Source: JALOLG01 sp963776935
Lineage (GTDB): Bacteria; Actinomycetota; Acidimicrobiia; Acidimicrobiales; Ilumatobacteraceae
Direction: 5' to 3'
Assembly: GCA_963776935.1 (NCBI GenBank)
Contig: CAVZOP010000015.1
Coordinates: 434,001 to 498,000, forward strand
Length of the DNA: 64,000 nt
Within the stretch, counting starts at the first letter, position 1. Each line of letters begins with the position of its first letter. A program made the position numbers and the translations under genes. This document shows positions 27,301 to 35,476 of the stretch, one piece after another. The notes under the pieces are model-generated. The model was not told the DNA's origin, ran no database searches, and was given only the letters and a program-made list of their open reading frames with translations.

Positions 27301-27847
27301 GGCGACCGTCGATCGGGTGCGTGCCGCCGAGGAGTCGGTCGTGCCCGGCTCAACGGCTCTCACCGACGCGGTGGCGCGCAACCTCCACAAGTTGATGGCC
27401 TACAAGGACGAGTACGAGGTCGCCCGGTTGCTCCTGCTCGACGAGTCGCGCGAGCGCTACGAGGCGGTCGGCGGCAAGCGGACCAAGGTCACCTACCGCC
27501 TGCACCCGCCGATGCTGCGCGCGATGGGGATGAAGAACAAGCTCAAGCTGCGCCGTAGCGGCGCCCCGCTGATGAAGTCGCTGCGGTCGGCCAAGGGGTT
27601 GCGGGGCACGATGCTCGACCCGTTCCGGTGGGGCGAGGTCCGTGCGATCGAGCGGGCGATGATCCCCGAGTACGAGCAGGCCGTCGACCAACTGGTCAAG
27701 GGACTCACCGCTGCCAACCACGTCGACGCAGTGGCCATCGCCGGCCTCCCCGACCAGGTCCGCGGCTACGAGCACCTCAAGCTCGGCCGCGCCAAGACCT
27801 ATCGCACCGAGCTCGCCGCCCGCCTGCAGGTGTTCACCAAGTCCTGA
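24398..27847 (+). CDS. Indolepyruvate:ferredoxin oxidoreductase, fused alpha-beta type
   Basis: 1149-residue single-chain 2-oxoacid:ferredoxin oxidoreductase that decarboxylates aryl- or branched-chain pyruvates to acyl-CoA, passing electrons to ferredoxin. Order: pyrimidine-binding region (VSGYQGSPVGAFGDEV, GANEELAATAVMGSQ), TPP region (CSGCPHNTSTR, GIGCHAMVGLM, MGNEGAQWIG), a cysteine cluster (CEGCGDCGAKSNC, CNFDFSCMQGDC) for Fe-S centres, and the gamma domain (LSGIGGTGVVTVSQIL, LDQTGLSQKAGPV). GTG 24398 has AGGAGG (24386-24391) 6 nt upstream, the best ribosome site in the window; the frame is open to 24161. CAGACT (24351-24356) may be its -10. Confidence 0.93.
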   Translation: MTDMIEQAQLADYELADRYRLENGRVFLSGLQAIARLPLDQIRTDRRRGLNTAAFVSGYQGSPVGAFGDEVERAARTVADLPIVCQPGANEELAATAVMGSQLASTLPDCTYDGVIGMWYAKAPGLDRASDAIRHGVFAGTSEHGGVVALVGDDPGAKSSTLPSSSDATMVDLHMPIFFPGDVQEALDLSRHAVALSRSCGLWAGIKLVSQVADGTGTVDIHPDRVVPQVPTMLFDGRPFVPHPNGRLMTPYTLDMEREFFEVRSELAREYGVLNRLNRVTVRSEDDWIGIAACGTTYFEVRETLQLLGLADDDAIRAAGIRLFQLLMPVPLEPSQVREFAHGLTEVIVVEEKNPTLERLVRDALYDWDERPRVVGRRDDQGRPLIPAGGILDAERLITPLRARLAARLDERLAPLPAPVGGRSLIALSVERAPFFCSGCPHNTSTRVAPGTLVGGGIGCHAMVGLMEAERVGDLVGLTCMGNEGAQWIGMAPFLERKHLVQNLGDGTFFHSGSLAIRAAVAAGIDITYKLLHNGTVAMTGGQDAVGAVGVPEIAKMVLLEGVSKVIVTTDDLDRYDADQFPEGVDVWHRTRLDEAQKVLAATPGTTVLIHDQACAAENRRARSRGKLATPDFRVVINERVCEGCGDCGAKSNCLSVQPIDTPYGRKTVIDQTSCNFDFSCMQGDCPAFATVSTDPAGQKRAGTSTGAVDVSDLPQPTPIVDPARFTVRLSGIGGTGVVTVSQILGTAAMLAGHTVRGLDQTGLSQKAGPVTSDIRISDDAVPASNHASVSGVDAVLAFDLLAAASDSHRRGATPDRTVVIANTHAVPTGEMVSHPTTPFPAFDSLRERLNQVSRGELNRYFDAAAITTGLFGGTTTVNIFMLGVAAQTGAVPVGPEFLERAIELNGVAVERNIAAFRWGRRLAVDQHGVEAAAGLVAPPPETLEAMIDRLADDLVGYQSRRYSDRYRATVDRVRAAEESVVPGSTALTDAVARNLHKLMAYKDEYEVARLLLLDESRERYEAVGGKRTKVTYRLHPPMLRAMGMKNKLKLRRSGAPLMKSLRSAKGLRGTMLDPFRWGEVRAIERAMIPEYEQAVDQLVKGLTAANHVDAVAIAGLPDQVRGYEHLKLGRAKTYRTELAARLQVFTKS

Positions 27848-27867
27848 GATCGCGCGAACCTGTACCC

Positions 27868-28374
27868 ATGCCCAATTTGTTCACACGCCGGCGGATGCTC
27901 ACGGCCAGTGGTGGTGTCGCCCTGTCGCCACTGGCCATCGGGGTTCAACGGGCGGCCGCCGCCCAGGATCCGCAGAGCGGCCCGCTGGTCACGCTGCTCA
28001 CACCGCTGCGCCTCTACGACTCACGATCTGACGTCGACCTCCTCGGCGGCGCCAAGTTGGCCGCCGGCGAATCGGTGATCGTCACGGTCACGGTGCCGGA
28101 CGAGGAGCGGTTCTTGCTCGCCGTGTTCGTCAACGTCACGATCACGCAGACCGAGGGTTCGGGATTTCTCGTGGTGACCGGTGCCGACTCCTCGGGCGAG
28201 CGTCCGTTCCCCGAGGCCTCGAACATCAACTGGGCGCAGAGCGGTCAGACGATCGCCAACGTCGCGTTGACGTCGGTCGGCAGCGAGTTCGGCGTCGAGA
28301 TCTTCGCCCGCGGCAACGGCAGCACCCACCTCATCGTCGACGTCCAGGGCTACGTCCCGTTCATCACCCCCTGA
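27868..28374 (+). CDS. Tat-exported protein with a VDVxGY-type domain
   Basis: 168 residues. N-terminal FTRRRMLTASGGVALSPLAIG is a twin-arginine signal; cleavage is probably after RAAAA. The mature part is a single copy of the domain shared with 21729-22796 and 47219-49678: TPLRLYDSRSDVDLLGG, AVFVNVTITQTEGSGFLVV, EASNINWAQSGQTIANV and HLIVDVQGYV. Function unknown; probably a surface or extracellular module. 20 bp after the oxidoreductase gene. No clear Shine-Dalgarno. Tat export implies folding before secretion. Confidence 0.75.
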   Translation: MPNLFTRRRMLTASGGVALSPLAIGVQRAAAAQDPQSGPLVTLLTPLRLYDSRSDVDLLGGAKLAAGESVIVTVTVPDEERFLLAVFVNVTITQTEGSGFLVVTGADSSGERPFPEASNINWAQSGQTIANVALTSVGSEFGVEIFARGNGSTHLIVDVQGYVPFITP

Positions 28375-28443
28375 CCCGGACGGCGGGCTACCGCGCCCGG
28401 TAACACGAGCGGGTGCACGATCGCGATCGGCCATGATGACCGC

Positions 28444-28893
28444 ATGGCAACGTTTCGCGATCATCCGTACGAAGGCTCGAACTTCCTCGTCAACCTCGGT
28501 GTCTTCGATCCGGAGGACATCCGCTCGACGTTCTGTCGAGTCGAGCTCCCGGATGCGATCGTCGACGAAGTCGCCTACCGCAGCGGGAACGAGAAGACGC
28601 AGGACGCACGCAAGCAGCCGGGCCTCGCCAACTACGGCCACCTGGTGTTGAAGCGCGGGCTCATCGGATCGACCGATCTGTGGGAGTGGTGGAAGCAGGC
28701 CCGTGAGGGCCAGCCCGACGTCGACCGCAACGTCACGATCACGCTGCTCGACGAGGAACGATCGCCAGTGTGGAGCTGGCGCTTCCGCAACGCGTTCCCG
28801 GTGAACTATCGAGTGACCCCTCTCGACGCGAGCTCGAGCGATCTGGCGGTCGAGGAGCTGACGTTGACGTTCGACTCGATGGACATCGAATGA
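28444..28893 (+). CDS. Phage/contractile-injection tail tube protein (T4 gp19 family), orphan
   Basis: 149 residues: YEGSNFLVNLGVFDPEDI, FCRVELPDAIVDEVAYRSGN, HLVLKRGLIGSTDLWEWWKQAREG, RNVTITLLDEERSPVWSWRFRNAFPVNYRV and AVEELTLTFDSMDI. This is the characteristic gp19-like pattern of the inner-tube proteins of contractile phage tails and extracellular injection systems. No sheath, baseplate, LysM, spike or AAA+ ATPase gene is adjacent, so it stands alone here. CATGAT (28432-28437) lies 6 nt before the ATG. Either the rest of the system lies elsewhere in the genome or this is an isolated captured copy. Confidence 0.8.
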   Translation: MATFRDHPYEGSNFLVNLGVFDPEDIRSTFCRVELPDAIVDEVAYRSGNEKTQDARKQPGLANYGHLVLKRGLIGSTDLWEWWKQAREGQPDVDRNVTITLLDEERSPVWSWRFRNAFPVNYRVTPLDASSSDLAVEELTLTFDSMDIE

Positions 28894-28950
28894 GCCTGCG
28901 GTTCGGTCTCCCGCGAGCCGATCTTGTTACCGGGCGGTAGCTTGCGGATC

Positions 28951-29865
28951 GTGACGACCGTCGAGACGCGTGAGGTACGCCTGCACGGCCACCGGCTCGT
29001 CTATCGCATCGGCGGCGACCTGGCGTCCGGTCGGCCGGTGCTGTTGTTCGTGCACGGCGTCGCCGGGAGCTCGGCCACGTGGAAGGCGGTCATGCCGACG
29101 CTGGGGAGCCGGTACACCGTGATCGCGCCCGACCTTCCCGGCCACGGCGACTCCGACAAGCCGCGGATCGACTACTCCCTCGGCGCCCACGCCAACGTCC
29201 TGCGCGACCTGATGATCGCCCTCGGGATCGAGCGGGCGACCATCATCGGCCAGTCATTGGGTGGCGGCATCGCGATGCAGCTCATCTACCAACACCCCCA
29301 ACGGTGCGAGCGACTCGTCCTCGTCTCCAGCGGCGGTCTCGGCCCCGAGGTGTCATGGATGCTGCGCGCCCTCACGTTGCCGGGCGCCGAGTACCTGATG
29401 CCGGTGCTGTTCCCGAAGGTCGCCGCGGTCGCCGGCAACGCCGTCGGCCGACGGCTGGCCCGGCTCGGGCTCCGAGCGTCGCGTGTCGAGCAGGAGTGGC
29501 GGGCCTACGTGTCGCTCACCGAGCCCGACAACCGGCAGTCGTTCATCCGCACGTTGCGGGCCGTGGTCGACCCACGCGGCCAGGCCGTCAGCGCCCACGA
29601 CCGGCTCTACCTGGCGTCGCGAGTGCCGACGCTGATCGTGTGGGGCGCGCGCGATCGCATCATCCCGGTCGGCCATGCCATGGCAGCGCACGAGGCGATT
29701 CCCGGCAGCCAGCTGGTGATCTTCGAGAAGTCGGGCCACTTCCCCCACACCGAGGAGCCCGAGCACTTCGTCGAGGTCATCGAGCAGTTCATCGACGGCA
29801 CGGAAGCCCTCGAGCTCGACGAGCAGGAGTGGCGGGCGATGCTTACTGCAGGCCCGCCGGCGTGA
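28951..29865 (+). CDS. Alpha/beta hydrolase
   Basis: 304 residues with the hydrolase fold: LLFVHGVAGSSATWK (oxyanion region), APDLPGHGDSDKP, the nucleophile elbow IIGQSLGGGIAMQL, the acid in VWGARDRIIPV and the catalytic His in KSGHFPHTEEPE. Similar proteins act as esterases, epoxide hydrolases or C-C hydrolases; the substrate is unknown. TAGCTT (28938-28943) lies 7 nt before GTG 28951, which sets a leaderless start. The last 23 bp overlap the convergent ppgK gene. Confidence 0.88.
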   Translation: MTTVETREVRLHGHRLVYRIGGDLASGRPVLLFVHGVAGSSATWKAVMPTLGSRYTVIAPDLPGHGDSDKPRIDYSLGAHANVLRDLMIALGIERATIIGQSLGGGIAMQLIYQHPQRCERLVLVSSGGLGPEVSWMLRALTLPGAEYLMPVLFPKVAAVAGNAVGRRLARLGLRASRVEQEWRAYVSLTEPDNRQSFIRTLRAVVDPRGQAVSAHDRLYLASRVPTLIVWGARDRIIPVGHAMAAHEAIPGSQLVIFEKSGHFPHTEEPEHFVEVIEQFIDGTEALELDEQEWRAMLTAGPPA

Positions 29866-30628
29866 CGGGGGTGCGGGCGCTGAGGGCGGCGCCGACGATG
29901 CCGGCGTTGTTCTCCATCGAGGCGACGGCCAGCTCGGCGTCGACATCGAGTAAGGGCACCCAGTTCTCCGAGCGCTTGCTGGCGCCACCACCGAAGATGA
30001 TCAACTCCGGCGAGAACAGCTTGACGATCTCGACGAGATAGCGCTGGACGCGGGCCGCCCACTGCTCCCACGACAGGTCGTCGCGCTTGCGAGCGCTCGC
30101 CGCGGCGCGCTCCTCGGCGTCGAGCCCGTCGAGCTGGATGTGGCCGAGCTCGGTGTTCGGGACGAGCCGGCCGTCGACGAACAGGCCGGAGCCGATCCCG
30201 GTGCCGAACGTGAGGACGATCACGACGCCGCTGCGGCCGCGCCCGGCGCCGAAGGTCATCTCGGCCACGCCAGCCGCGTCGGCATCGTTGACCACGGCGA
30301 CGTCACACCCAGTGGCCTGCGTGAAGATCGCGTCGACGTCGGTGCCGATCCACGACTCGTCGATGTTCGCCGCGCTGTGGACCACTCCGTGGCGCACCAC
30401 CGACGGCATCGCCGCCCCGATCGGACCCGTCCAGTTGAAGTGGGTGACGAGCTCTTTGACGACGAGGGTCATCGACTCGGGCGTCGCCGGCTGCGGGGTG
30501 TCGATACGAAAACGCTCGTCGTGCAGTTCTCCGGTGGCGATGTCGACTGGCGCCGCCTTCATGCCCGAGCCACCGATGTCGATGCCGAACCCGATCGAAC
30601 GCTCGCTCCCGGTCGTCACGTCGGCCAC
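29843..30628 (-). CDS. ppgK: Polyphosphate glucokinase (ROK family)
   Basis: Phosphorylates glucose using polyphosphate or ATP. The 261 residues show FGIDIGGSGMKAAPVD, then VVNDADAAGVAEMTFGAGRG, VLTFGTGIGSGLFVDG and LGHIQL, as in actinobacterial PPGK, followed by LIIFGGGASKRSENWVP. GTG 30628 gives the conserved N-terminus; the frame continues upstream without similarity. Its 3' end overlaps the alpha/beta hydrolase by 23 bp, so transcription from the two sides may interfere. With ppx in the same window it supports polyphosphate metabolism. Confidence 0.92.
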   Translation of the reverse strand: MADVTTGSERSIGFGIDIGGSGMKAAPVDIATGELHDERFRIDTPQPATPESMTLVVKELVTHFNWTGPIGAAMPSVVRHGVVHSAANIDESWIGTDVDAIFTQATGCDVAVVNDADAAGVAEMTFGAGRGRSGVVIVLTFGTGIGSGLFVDGRLVPNTELGHIQLDGLDAEERAAASARKRDDLSWEQWAARVQRYLVEIVKLFSPELIIFGGGASKRSENWVPLLDVDAELAVASMENNAGIVGAALSARTPVTPAGLQ

Positions 30629-30756
30629 GGTACCAAGCAGCCGGCTGTAGGAGGTCGCCCCTGCACGTGTGCTCGGACATGTATCGGGGTGGCGTCTGCG
30701 CAACTCTGATCTTGTGTCGCCGGACGTGGACAAGAATGAATCGGGGACCGATTTCG

Positions 30757-32028
30757 ATGGCGAACTACGCATATCTCGTTGCGATCGCACCGACGTACCT
30801 CGTGACGCACGCGTTTGCCGTGCGCCTGAGTCGAGCGGTCGAACTGACCGGCCGACTCCAGGGCCGCAGCACGATCAACTTGTTCGCCGGCGGACTGATC
30901 GTGCTGGTCCTTGCGCTCACGGCGGCGATGTGTCGGTTGTTCGGCATCCCGGTTGGGATTGGCGCTGGTGCGAGCGCGATCGACGTCGCACTCTTCGGTG
31001 TGATCGCCCTGCCCACGACGCTGGTCGTGTCGTTCGCCACGACGAGAGCGATCCGGGCCCTTCCGCACCGACGGCGCATGGGACCGCGTCGACGAACGAA
31101 CAATTTGCTCGCGGGTCTCGCGACGGCCATCAAGGCGCTCCTGGTCCTCGGCATCCTCCTGTCCGTCATCATCTGGATCGATCTGATCGTGAGCGGTGTC
31201 GGGACGTTCGGACCGTTCGATTGGTTGATGACACTCGTCTTCGTTCCGGTTCTGATCGTGATCCTCGTCGTCTACCTCGCACGCGCACAACGGAAGGTGT
31301 CGTCGTACGCGAAGCGACTCCGCGCGCCGTCGGAAGACTCGGCCGGTGGCAGCGGACGGGTTCTCTACCTTCGGCCCTTCCATGAGGAGCACCGGTTGTT
31401 CGCGGGTTCGCAGACACTCGACGAGTTCCTTGGCGACGAGATCGCCAAACAGATCGCGCCGCTCATCGCGCTCGGAAATCCGACCGACCGGATCGCGCCG
31501 GATGGAGCCGAGCGGCAGTACTACGGCGATCACGACTGGCAAGCCGCGGTCGAACGGCTGGCCACTGCAGCCCCTTGCATCGTCGCCGCGATCAGTGCCT
31601 CACCGAACACGGCGTGGGAACTGCAGCGTGTTCTGGAGCTCGGGTTGGAGCAACGTCTCTACCTGCTCTCGCCACCGTCGTCGGGGTCTCCCGAGCGGCG
31701 CCCGGCACCGGTTGCGAAAGCCGGACGAATCCGCCGCGCGCTCCAGATCTCCGGCCAGGCCACGACCTCGTGGCTCGCCCACGACTGGGACGAGCTGTCA
31801 CGCGAGCTGTCGTTCGGAGAGCTCCCCTCGGCGCTGTCACCAGCCGGCCAGACGGCGTGGGATGAGTTCGTGAACACACTCGTCGCCTGTGGCTACACCG
31901 TCGACATTCCTGATCCGGGTGCGGGGGCCGTGGTTGGCTTCGAGTCCGGCGGCCGGGCGGTGCTTGTCGAACGCGGTGCCACTTCACCATCGGGCTTCGT
32001 CCAGCCGATCGTCCACCGCACCCGGTGA
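30757..32028 (+). CDS. Multi-span membrane protein with cytosolic TIR/SLOG-like domain (unnamed)
   Basis: 423 residues from ATG 30757. About five TM segments occupy the first 180 residues (for example YLVAIAPTYLVTHAF, FAGGLIVLVLALTAAM, LLVLGILLSVIIWIDLIV, LMTLVFVPVLIVILVVYLA). A soluble domain of about 240 residues follows, with VLYLRPFHEEHRL, LGNPTDRIAPDGAERQYYGDHDWQ, IVAAISASPNTAWELQRVLELG and RLYLLSP. This RPF, GAxRxY, W, WEL pattern is found in many uncharacterised actinobacterial membrane proteins; I judge it a Rossmann-like, possibly TIR/SLOG-type nucleotide-binding domain. Codon use looks less GC-biased than its neighbours. Starts at 30667 or 30736 are possible. No effector partner is adjacent. 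Confidence 0.7.
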   Translation: MANYAYLVAIAPTYLVTHAFAVRLSRAVELTGRLQGRSTINLFAGGLIVLVLALTAAMCRLFGIPVGIGAGASAIDVALFGVIALPTTLVVSFATTRAIRALPHRRRMGPRRRTNNLLAGLATAIKALLVLGILLSVIIWIDLIVSGVGTFGPFDWLMTLVFVPVLIVILVVYLARAQRKVSSYAKRLRAPSEDSAGGSGRVLYLRPFHEEHRLFAGSQTLDEFLGDEIAKQIAPLIALGNPTDRIAPDGAERQYYGDHDWQAAVERLATAAPCIVAAISASPNTAWELQRVLELGLEQRLYLLSPPSSGSPERRPAPVAKAGRIRRALQISGQATTSWLAHDWDELSRELSFGELPSALSPAGQTAWDEFVNTLVACGYTVDIPDPGAGAVVGFESGGRAVLVERGATSPSGFVQPIVHRTR

Positions 32029-32062
32029 TCCGAGCACCCGGTGCGCGCCGGGCTCGCTCCGC

Positions 32063-33286
32063 TCAGCCGGTCGCCCGCGTGCGGCGCAGCAGCGGGTCGG
32101 CGATCGCCAGGGCCCGATCGGCCACCCGCATGACCCGGCCGGCGGCGCCCGGGGTCGAGGAGTCGAGGAGGTTGCCCATCACCTGCAATGTGATCGCGGC
32201 GATCGTCTGCGTGCCGACCGCCATCCGCAGCCCGCCGCGCAGCAGGAGCGGGTGACCGATGAGGAACGCGAACCGCCGGCCGGTCCGGAGGAACTCGTCG
32301 AAGCGGGCGCCGACCTCGATGTCGTACATCTCCGGCGCCGAGGCGGGGTCGGCCAGGAACAGGTCGGCGGCGAGCATGCCCGATTCCAGGCCGTAGTCGA
32401 TCCCCTCCCCGTTCATCGGGTTGATCAGTCCGGCGGCGTCACCGACGGCGACCCATCCCGGGCCGTGCCGCCGGCGCGAGCTCATCGGCAACCGCCACGA
32501 GCGTGGGCGCTCGAGATACTCGCCGACGGCCCACGACTCGTCGACCTGGGCCCGGTAGTTGTCGAGCAGCTTCGAGAGGTTGAGCCGCTTGAACCCCTTC
32601 ATCGTCGACAGCGCGCCGACCCCGATGTTCACGGTTCCATCGCCGGCCGGGAACATCCAGCCGTAGCCCGGCACCGCGACACCATGCTCGTCGCGCAGCG
32701 TGAGGCACGCTTCGAGGTGGCGGTCGCCGTGGCGGGGCGACTCGACGTAGGTGCGGATCGCCAGGCCGAACGGTTCGTCGGCCACGCGCTCGGCGCCGAG
32801 CATGCGCGCCACCTTGCCGGGCGGGCCGGTGGCGGCGACGACGAGGCCGGACTCGACCTTGGTGTCGCCGGCGAGGATCCCGAACACGCGCCCGGCGTCG
32901 TCGAGCAGCGGCTCCCCGGGGGTTTCCCAGCGGACCTCGGCTCCCGCTGCGGCCGCGGCGTCGATCAACGCCTTGTCGAGTCGCCGGCGTGGCCAGACCG
33001 CGCCTTCGGCCGGGAACCGTCCGGCGGCCGGCCACGGCAGCTCACGTGTCTGCTTGCCGGCGATCATCCGCAAGCCGTCGATGCGGTGAGCGTCGTCGAG
33101 CGGGATCGCCAGCTCGTTCAGGGCGGCGACCGCCCGCGGCGTCAGCCCGTCGCCGCACACCTTGTCGCGTCCGTGGGCGGCAGAGTCGACCACGAGCACG
33201 CGGGCACCGCCGCGAGCGCCGCGGATTGCCGTTGCGGCGCCCGCCGGCCCGGCGCCGATGACGACGATGTCGTACCGCTCGGTCAT
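32063..33286 (-). CDS. menJ: Geranylgeranyl reductase-family flavoprotein, MenJ-like menaquinone reductase
   Basis: 407-residue FAD enzyme. Rossmann motif DIVVIGAGPAGAATAIRGA, then GRDKVCGDGLTPRAVAALNELAI, VPGYGWMFPAGDGTVNIGVGALS, and FAD motif 2 GWVAVGDAAGLINPMNGEGIDYGLESG. These match mycobacterial MenJ, which saturates one isoprene unit of menaquinone. It follows the chorismate mutase gene by 20 bp on the same strand, linking chorismate use with quinone modification by position only. An archaeal-type lipid reductase role is the alternative, but this is unlikely here. Confidence 0.85.
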   Translation of the reverse strand: MTERYDIVVIGAGPAGAATAIRGARGGARVLVVDSAAHGRDKVCGDGLTPRAVAALNELAIPLDDAHRIDGLRMIAGKQTRELPWPAAGRFPAEGAVWPRRRLDKALIDAAAAAGAEVRWETPGEPLLDDAGRVFGILAGDTKVESGLVVAATGPPGKVARMLGAERVADEPFGLAIRTYVESPRHGDRHLEACLTLRDEHGVAVPGYGWMFPAGDGTVNIGVGALSTMKGFKRLNLSKLLDNYRAQVDESWAVGEYLERPRSWRLPMSSRRRHGPGWVAVGDAAGLINPMNGEGIDYGLESGMLAADLFLADPASAPEMYDIEVGARFDEFLRTGRRFAFLIGHPLLLRGGLRMAVGTQTIAAITLQVMGNLLDSSTPGAAGRVMRVADRALAIADPLLRRTRATG

Positions 33287-33306
33287 CTCTCGATCACCGC
33301 CACGGC

Positions 33307-33597
33307 TCAGCCCGCTTCGGATTCGGCGATGCGCTGATGGTGATGGATCACCTCGGCGACGATGAAGCGCAGGAACTTCTCGGTGAACGCCGGGTCGAGC
33401 CCCGATGCGACGGCGAGCGATCGCAGATGCGAGATCTGGGCCGCCTCGCGTTCGAGGTCGGCGGCCGGGAGACCGACCTGCGCCTTGTACTCGCCGACCG
33501 CCTGGGTGATCTTGAACCGCTCCGCGAGCAGGTGCACGAGTGCCGCGTCGATGTTGTCGATGCTGGCCCGGTACCGGTCGAGTTGCTCGTCGCTCAT
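33307..33597 (-). CDS. Chorismate mutase (AroQ type)
   Basis: Converts chorismate to prephenate for Phe/Tyr synthesis. The 96 residues form the all-helical AroQ fold: LDRYRASIDNIDAALVHLLAERFKITQAVGEYKA, with the Arg/Lys residues and the late EKFLRFIVAEVIHHHQ helix. There is no fused dehydratase or DAHP synthase. Upstream of menJ in the same direction, 20 bp apart. No signal peptide, so it is a cytosolic enzyme. Confidence 0.88.
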   Translation of the reverse strand: MSDEQLDRYRASIDNIDAALVHLLAERFKITQAVGEYKAQVGLPAADLEREAAQISHLRSLAVASGLDPAFTEKFLRFIVAEVIHHHQRIAESEAG

Positions 33598-33676
33598 GGG
33601 GATCAGAAACGGTCTGCGACGGGCGACGCTACCCGAACATCGGCGTGGATCGGGTGTGCGCTACGGTCCGCCGACG

Positions 33677-34612
33677 ATGGACGATACGGCGCTCCCGGTG
33701 CTCTTCTTCGATGGCGGGCTTCCCGACCTCTACCGCGACCTCATCGAGGGACGGGCGATCGCCGTCGGACCCGACGATGCCGACATCGCACGAGCCGACG
33801 CGGCCATCGCCGGCGGCCATCGCCAGTGGAACGCTTCGATCCTCACGTCGTGCCCGCAGCTCCGTGTCGTCTCCCGGACCGGCGTCGGCTACGACAACGT
33901 CAACCTCGCCGACGCCGCAGCCGCCGGCGTGGTCGTCTGCTACGCCCCGCAGGCGCCGACCGTGTCGACCGCCGAGCACACGATCACGCTCATGCTGGCC
34001 ATCACCAAGCAACTGCCGGTGCTGCAGGCCCGTGCCGCGGCCGGGCTGCCGGGCGCCACCACATCAACGTCACTCGAGCTCGACGGTGCCACGTTGGGGC
34101 TGGTCGGGCTCGGTCGCATCGCCAGCCGCGTCGCGCTTGCCGCCCAGGCGCTGGGGATGACCGTGATCGCCCACGATCCGTTCCTCGAGGAGTCGCCGGT
34201 TCCCGGTGTCGGCCTCATCGCCCTCGACGCGATGCTGCCCCTCGCCGACGTCGTGTCGCTGCACGCGCCCGCGCTCTCGTCGACCGAACGGCTGATCAAC
34301 GCCGACACGCTGGCACGGATGAAGCCCGGCTCGTACCTCGTCAACTGCGCCCGGGGCGTGCTCGTCGACCAGGAGGCCCTGCTGGAAGCGCTCGATCGCG
34401 GCCACCTCGCCGGCGCCGGGCTCGACGTGACCGTGCCGGAGCCGTTGCCGGTCGGGCACCCGCTGCTCGGACGTGACGACGTGATCGTGACACCGCACGT
34501 CGCGTCGGGAACGGGTGCCGGAAGGCGCCGGCTGTACGAGCACGCCATCGACAACGCCCTCGCGGTCCTGCGTGGCGAACCGGCAACCGTCGTCTCGGCC
34601 CCGTCGATCTGA
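33677..34612 (+). CDS. D-2-hydroxyacid dehydrogenase family protein
   Basis: 311 residues. NAD-binding LGLVGLGRIASRVALAAQALGM, catalytic Arg in VNCARGVLVDQEAL, Glu in VPEPLPVGHPLL and the His of VIVTPHVASGTG, typical of the phosphoglycerate/hydroxypyruvate/CtBP family. The N-terminal part has VVSRTGVGYDNVNL. There is no ACT or ASB domain, so it is not full-length SerA. Substrate unknown. TACGGT (33662-33667) is 9 nt before ATG 33677, a leaderless start. The gene lies upstream of an HpaI-type aldolase, hinting at 2-oxo/2-hydroxyacid metabolism. Confidence 0.88.
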   Translation: MDDTALPVLFFDGGLPDLYRDLIEGRAIAVGPDDADIARADAAIAGGHRQWNASILTSCPQLRVVSRTGVGYDNVNLADAAAAGVVVCYAPQAPTVSTAEHTITLMLAITKQLPVLQARAAAGLPGATTSTSLELDGATLGLVGLGRIASRVALAAQALGMTVIAHDPFLEESPVPGVGLIALDAMLPLADVVSLHAPALSSTERLINADTLARMKPGSYLVNCARGVLVDQEALLEALDRGHLAGAGLDVTVPEPLPVGHPLLGRDDVIVTPHVASGTGAGRRRLYEHAIDNALAVLRGEPATVVSAPSI

Positions 34613-34674
34613 ACCGTCTCCGCTCCGGCCGGTCCGTTTGAGAGACGCCACCCGCGACCTGTGAGACTCGGGCG

Positions 34675-35457
34675 ATGACCGGACTGCGTGAGATTTGGGC
34701 AACAGATGGTTCAGCGCTCGGCGTGTGGCTTTCATCCGCGTCGACGATCACCGCCGAGGCGGCGGCCCGCCAGGCGTTCGACTACGTGTGCGTCGACACG
34801 CAGCACGGCGCCATCGAGTACCAGGCCGCGGTCGGCATGTTCCAGGCGATCGAGCTCGGTGGCGGCACCCCGATCACGCGCGTGCCGTGGAACGAGCAGG
34901 GCATCATCGGCAAGATGCTCGACGCCGGCGCCCAGGGCGTGATCGTCCCGATGGTCAACACGCGTGAACAGGCCGAAGCGGTCGTGCGGTCGTGCCGCTA
35001 CGCGCCCGAGGGCTCGCGCAGCTTCGGGCCGACCGTGGCGGCGATGCGCCACGCCGACTACGTCGCCTGGGCGGGCACGTCGGTGGCTGTCATCCCGATG
35101 ATCGAGACCACCGAGGCGCTCGGCAACCTCGACGACATCATGTCGGTGCCAGGCATCGATGCCATCTACGTCGGCCCCGCCGACCTGTCGCTCAGCCTCG
35201 GGCTCAAGCCGCGCAACAACGACGGGGAAGCGGCCTTCGACGATGCCCTCACGGCGATCGTCGAAGCGTGCGGCCGCCACGGTGTCGTGCCGGGCATCCA
35301 CGCCAGCGGAGCGCTCACCGGCAAGCGCCTCGAGCAGGGGTTCCGGATGATCACCGTGGCCAACGACCTGCTGGCGTTGCGCAGCGGTCTGGTCGCCGAG
35401 CTCGAGCTCGCTCGCAAGGCCGACGCCGACGGCACCGACACCGCGTCGCCGTACTGA
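34675..35457 (+). CDS. HpcH/HpaI-family aldolase
   Basis: 260-residue class II (metal) aldolase related to 4-hydroxy-2-oxoheptanedioate and 2-keto-3-deoxyrhamnonate aldolases, releasing pyruvate. Seen: FDYVCVDTQHGAIEYQ, TPITRVPWNEQGIIGKMLDAGAQGVIVPMVNT, RSFGPTVAA, IPMIETTEALGN and DAIYVGPADLSLSLG. The Glu and Asp metal ligands are present. GAGACT (34663-34668) 6 nt before the ATG and TTGAGA (34638-34643) form a plausible leaderless promoter. The gene sits between a hydroxyacid dehydrogenase and a fructosamine-kinase-like gene. Confidence 0.88.
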   Translation: MTGLREIWATDGSALGVWLSSASTITAEAAARQAFDYVCVDTQHGAIEYQAAVGMFQAIELGGGTPITRVPWNEQGIIGKMLDAGAQGVIVPMVNTREQAEAVVRSCRYAPEGSRSFGPTVAAMRHADYVAWAGTSVAVIPMIETTEALGNLDDIMSVPGIDAIYVGPADLSLSLGLKPRNNDGEAAFDDALTAIVEACGRHGVVPGIHASGALTGKRLEQGFRMITVANDLLALRSGLVAELELARKADADGTDTASPY

Positions 35458-35476
35458 GGCCCGATTCGCCGGCGCG

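Noticed and set aside
28444..28893. Prophage or complete contractile injection cluster
   Set aside because: Only one tail-tube gene is present; no integrase, capsid, sheath or baseplate gene is in the window.
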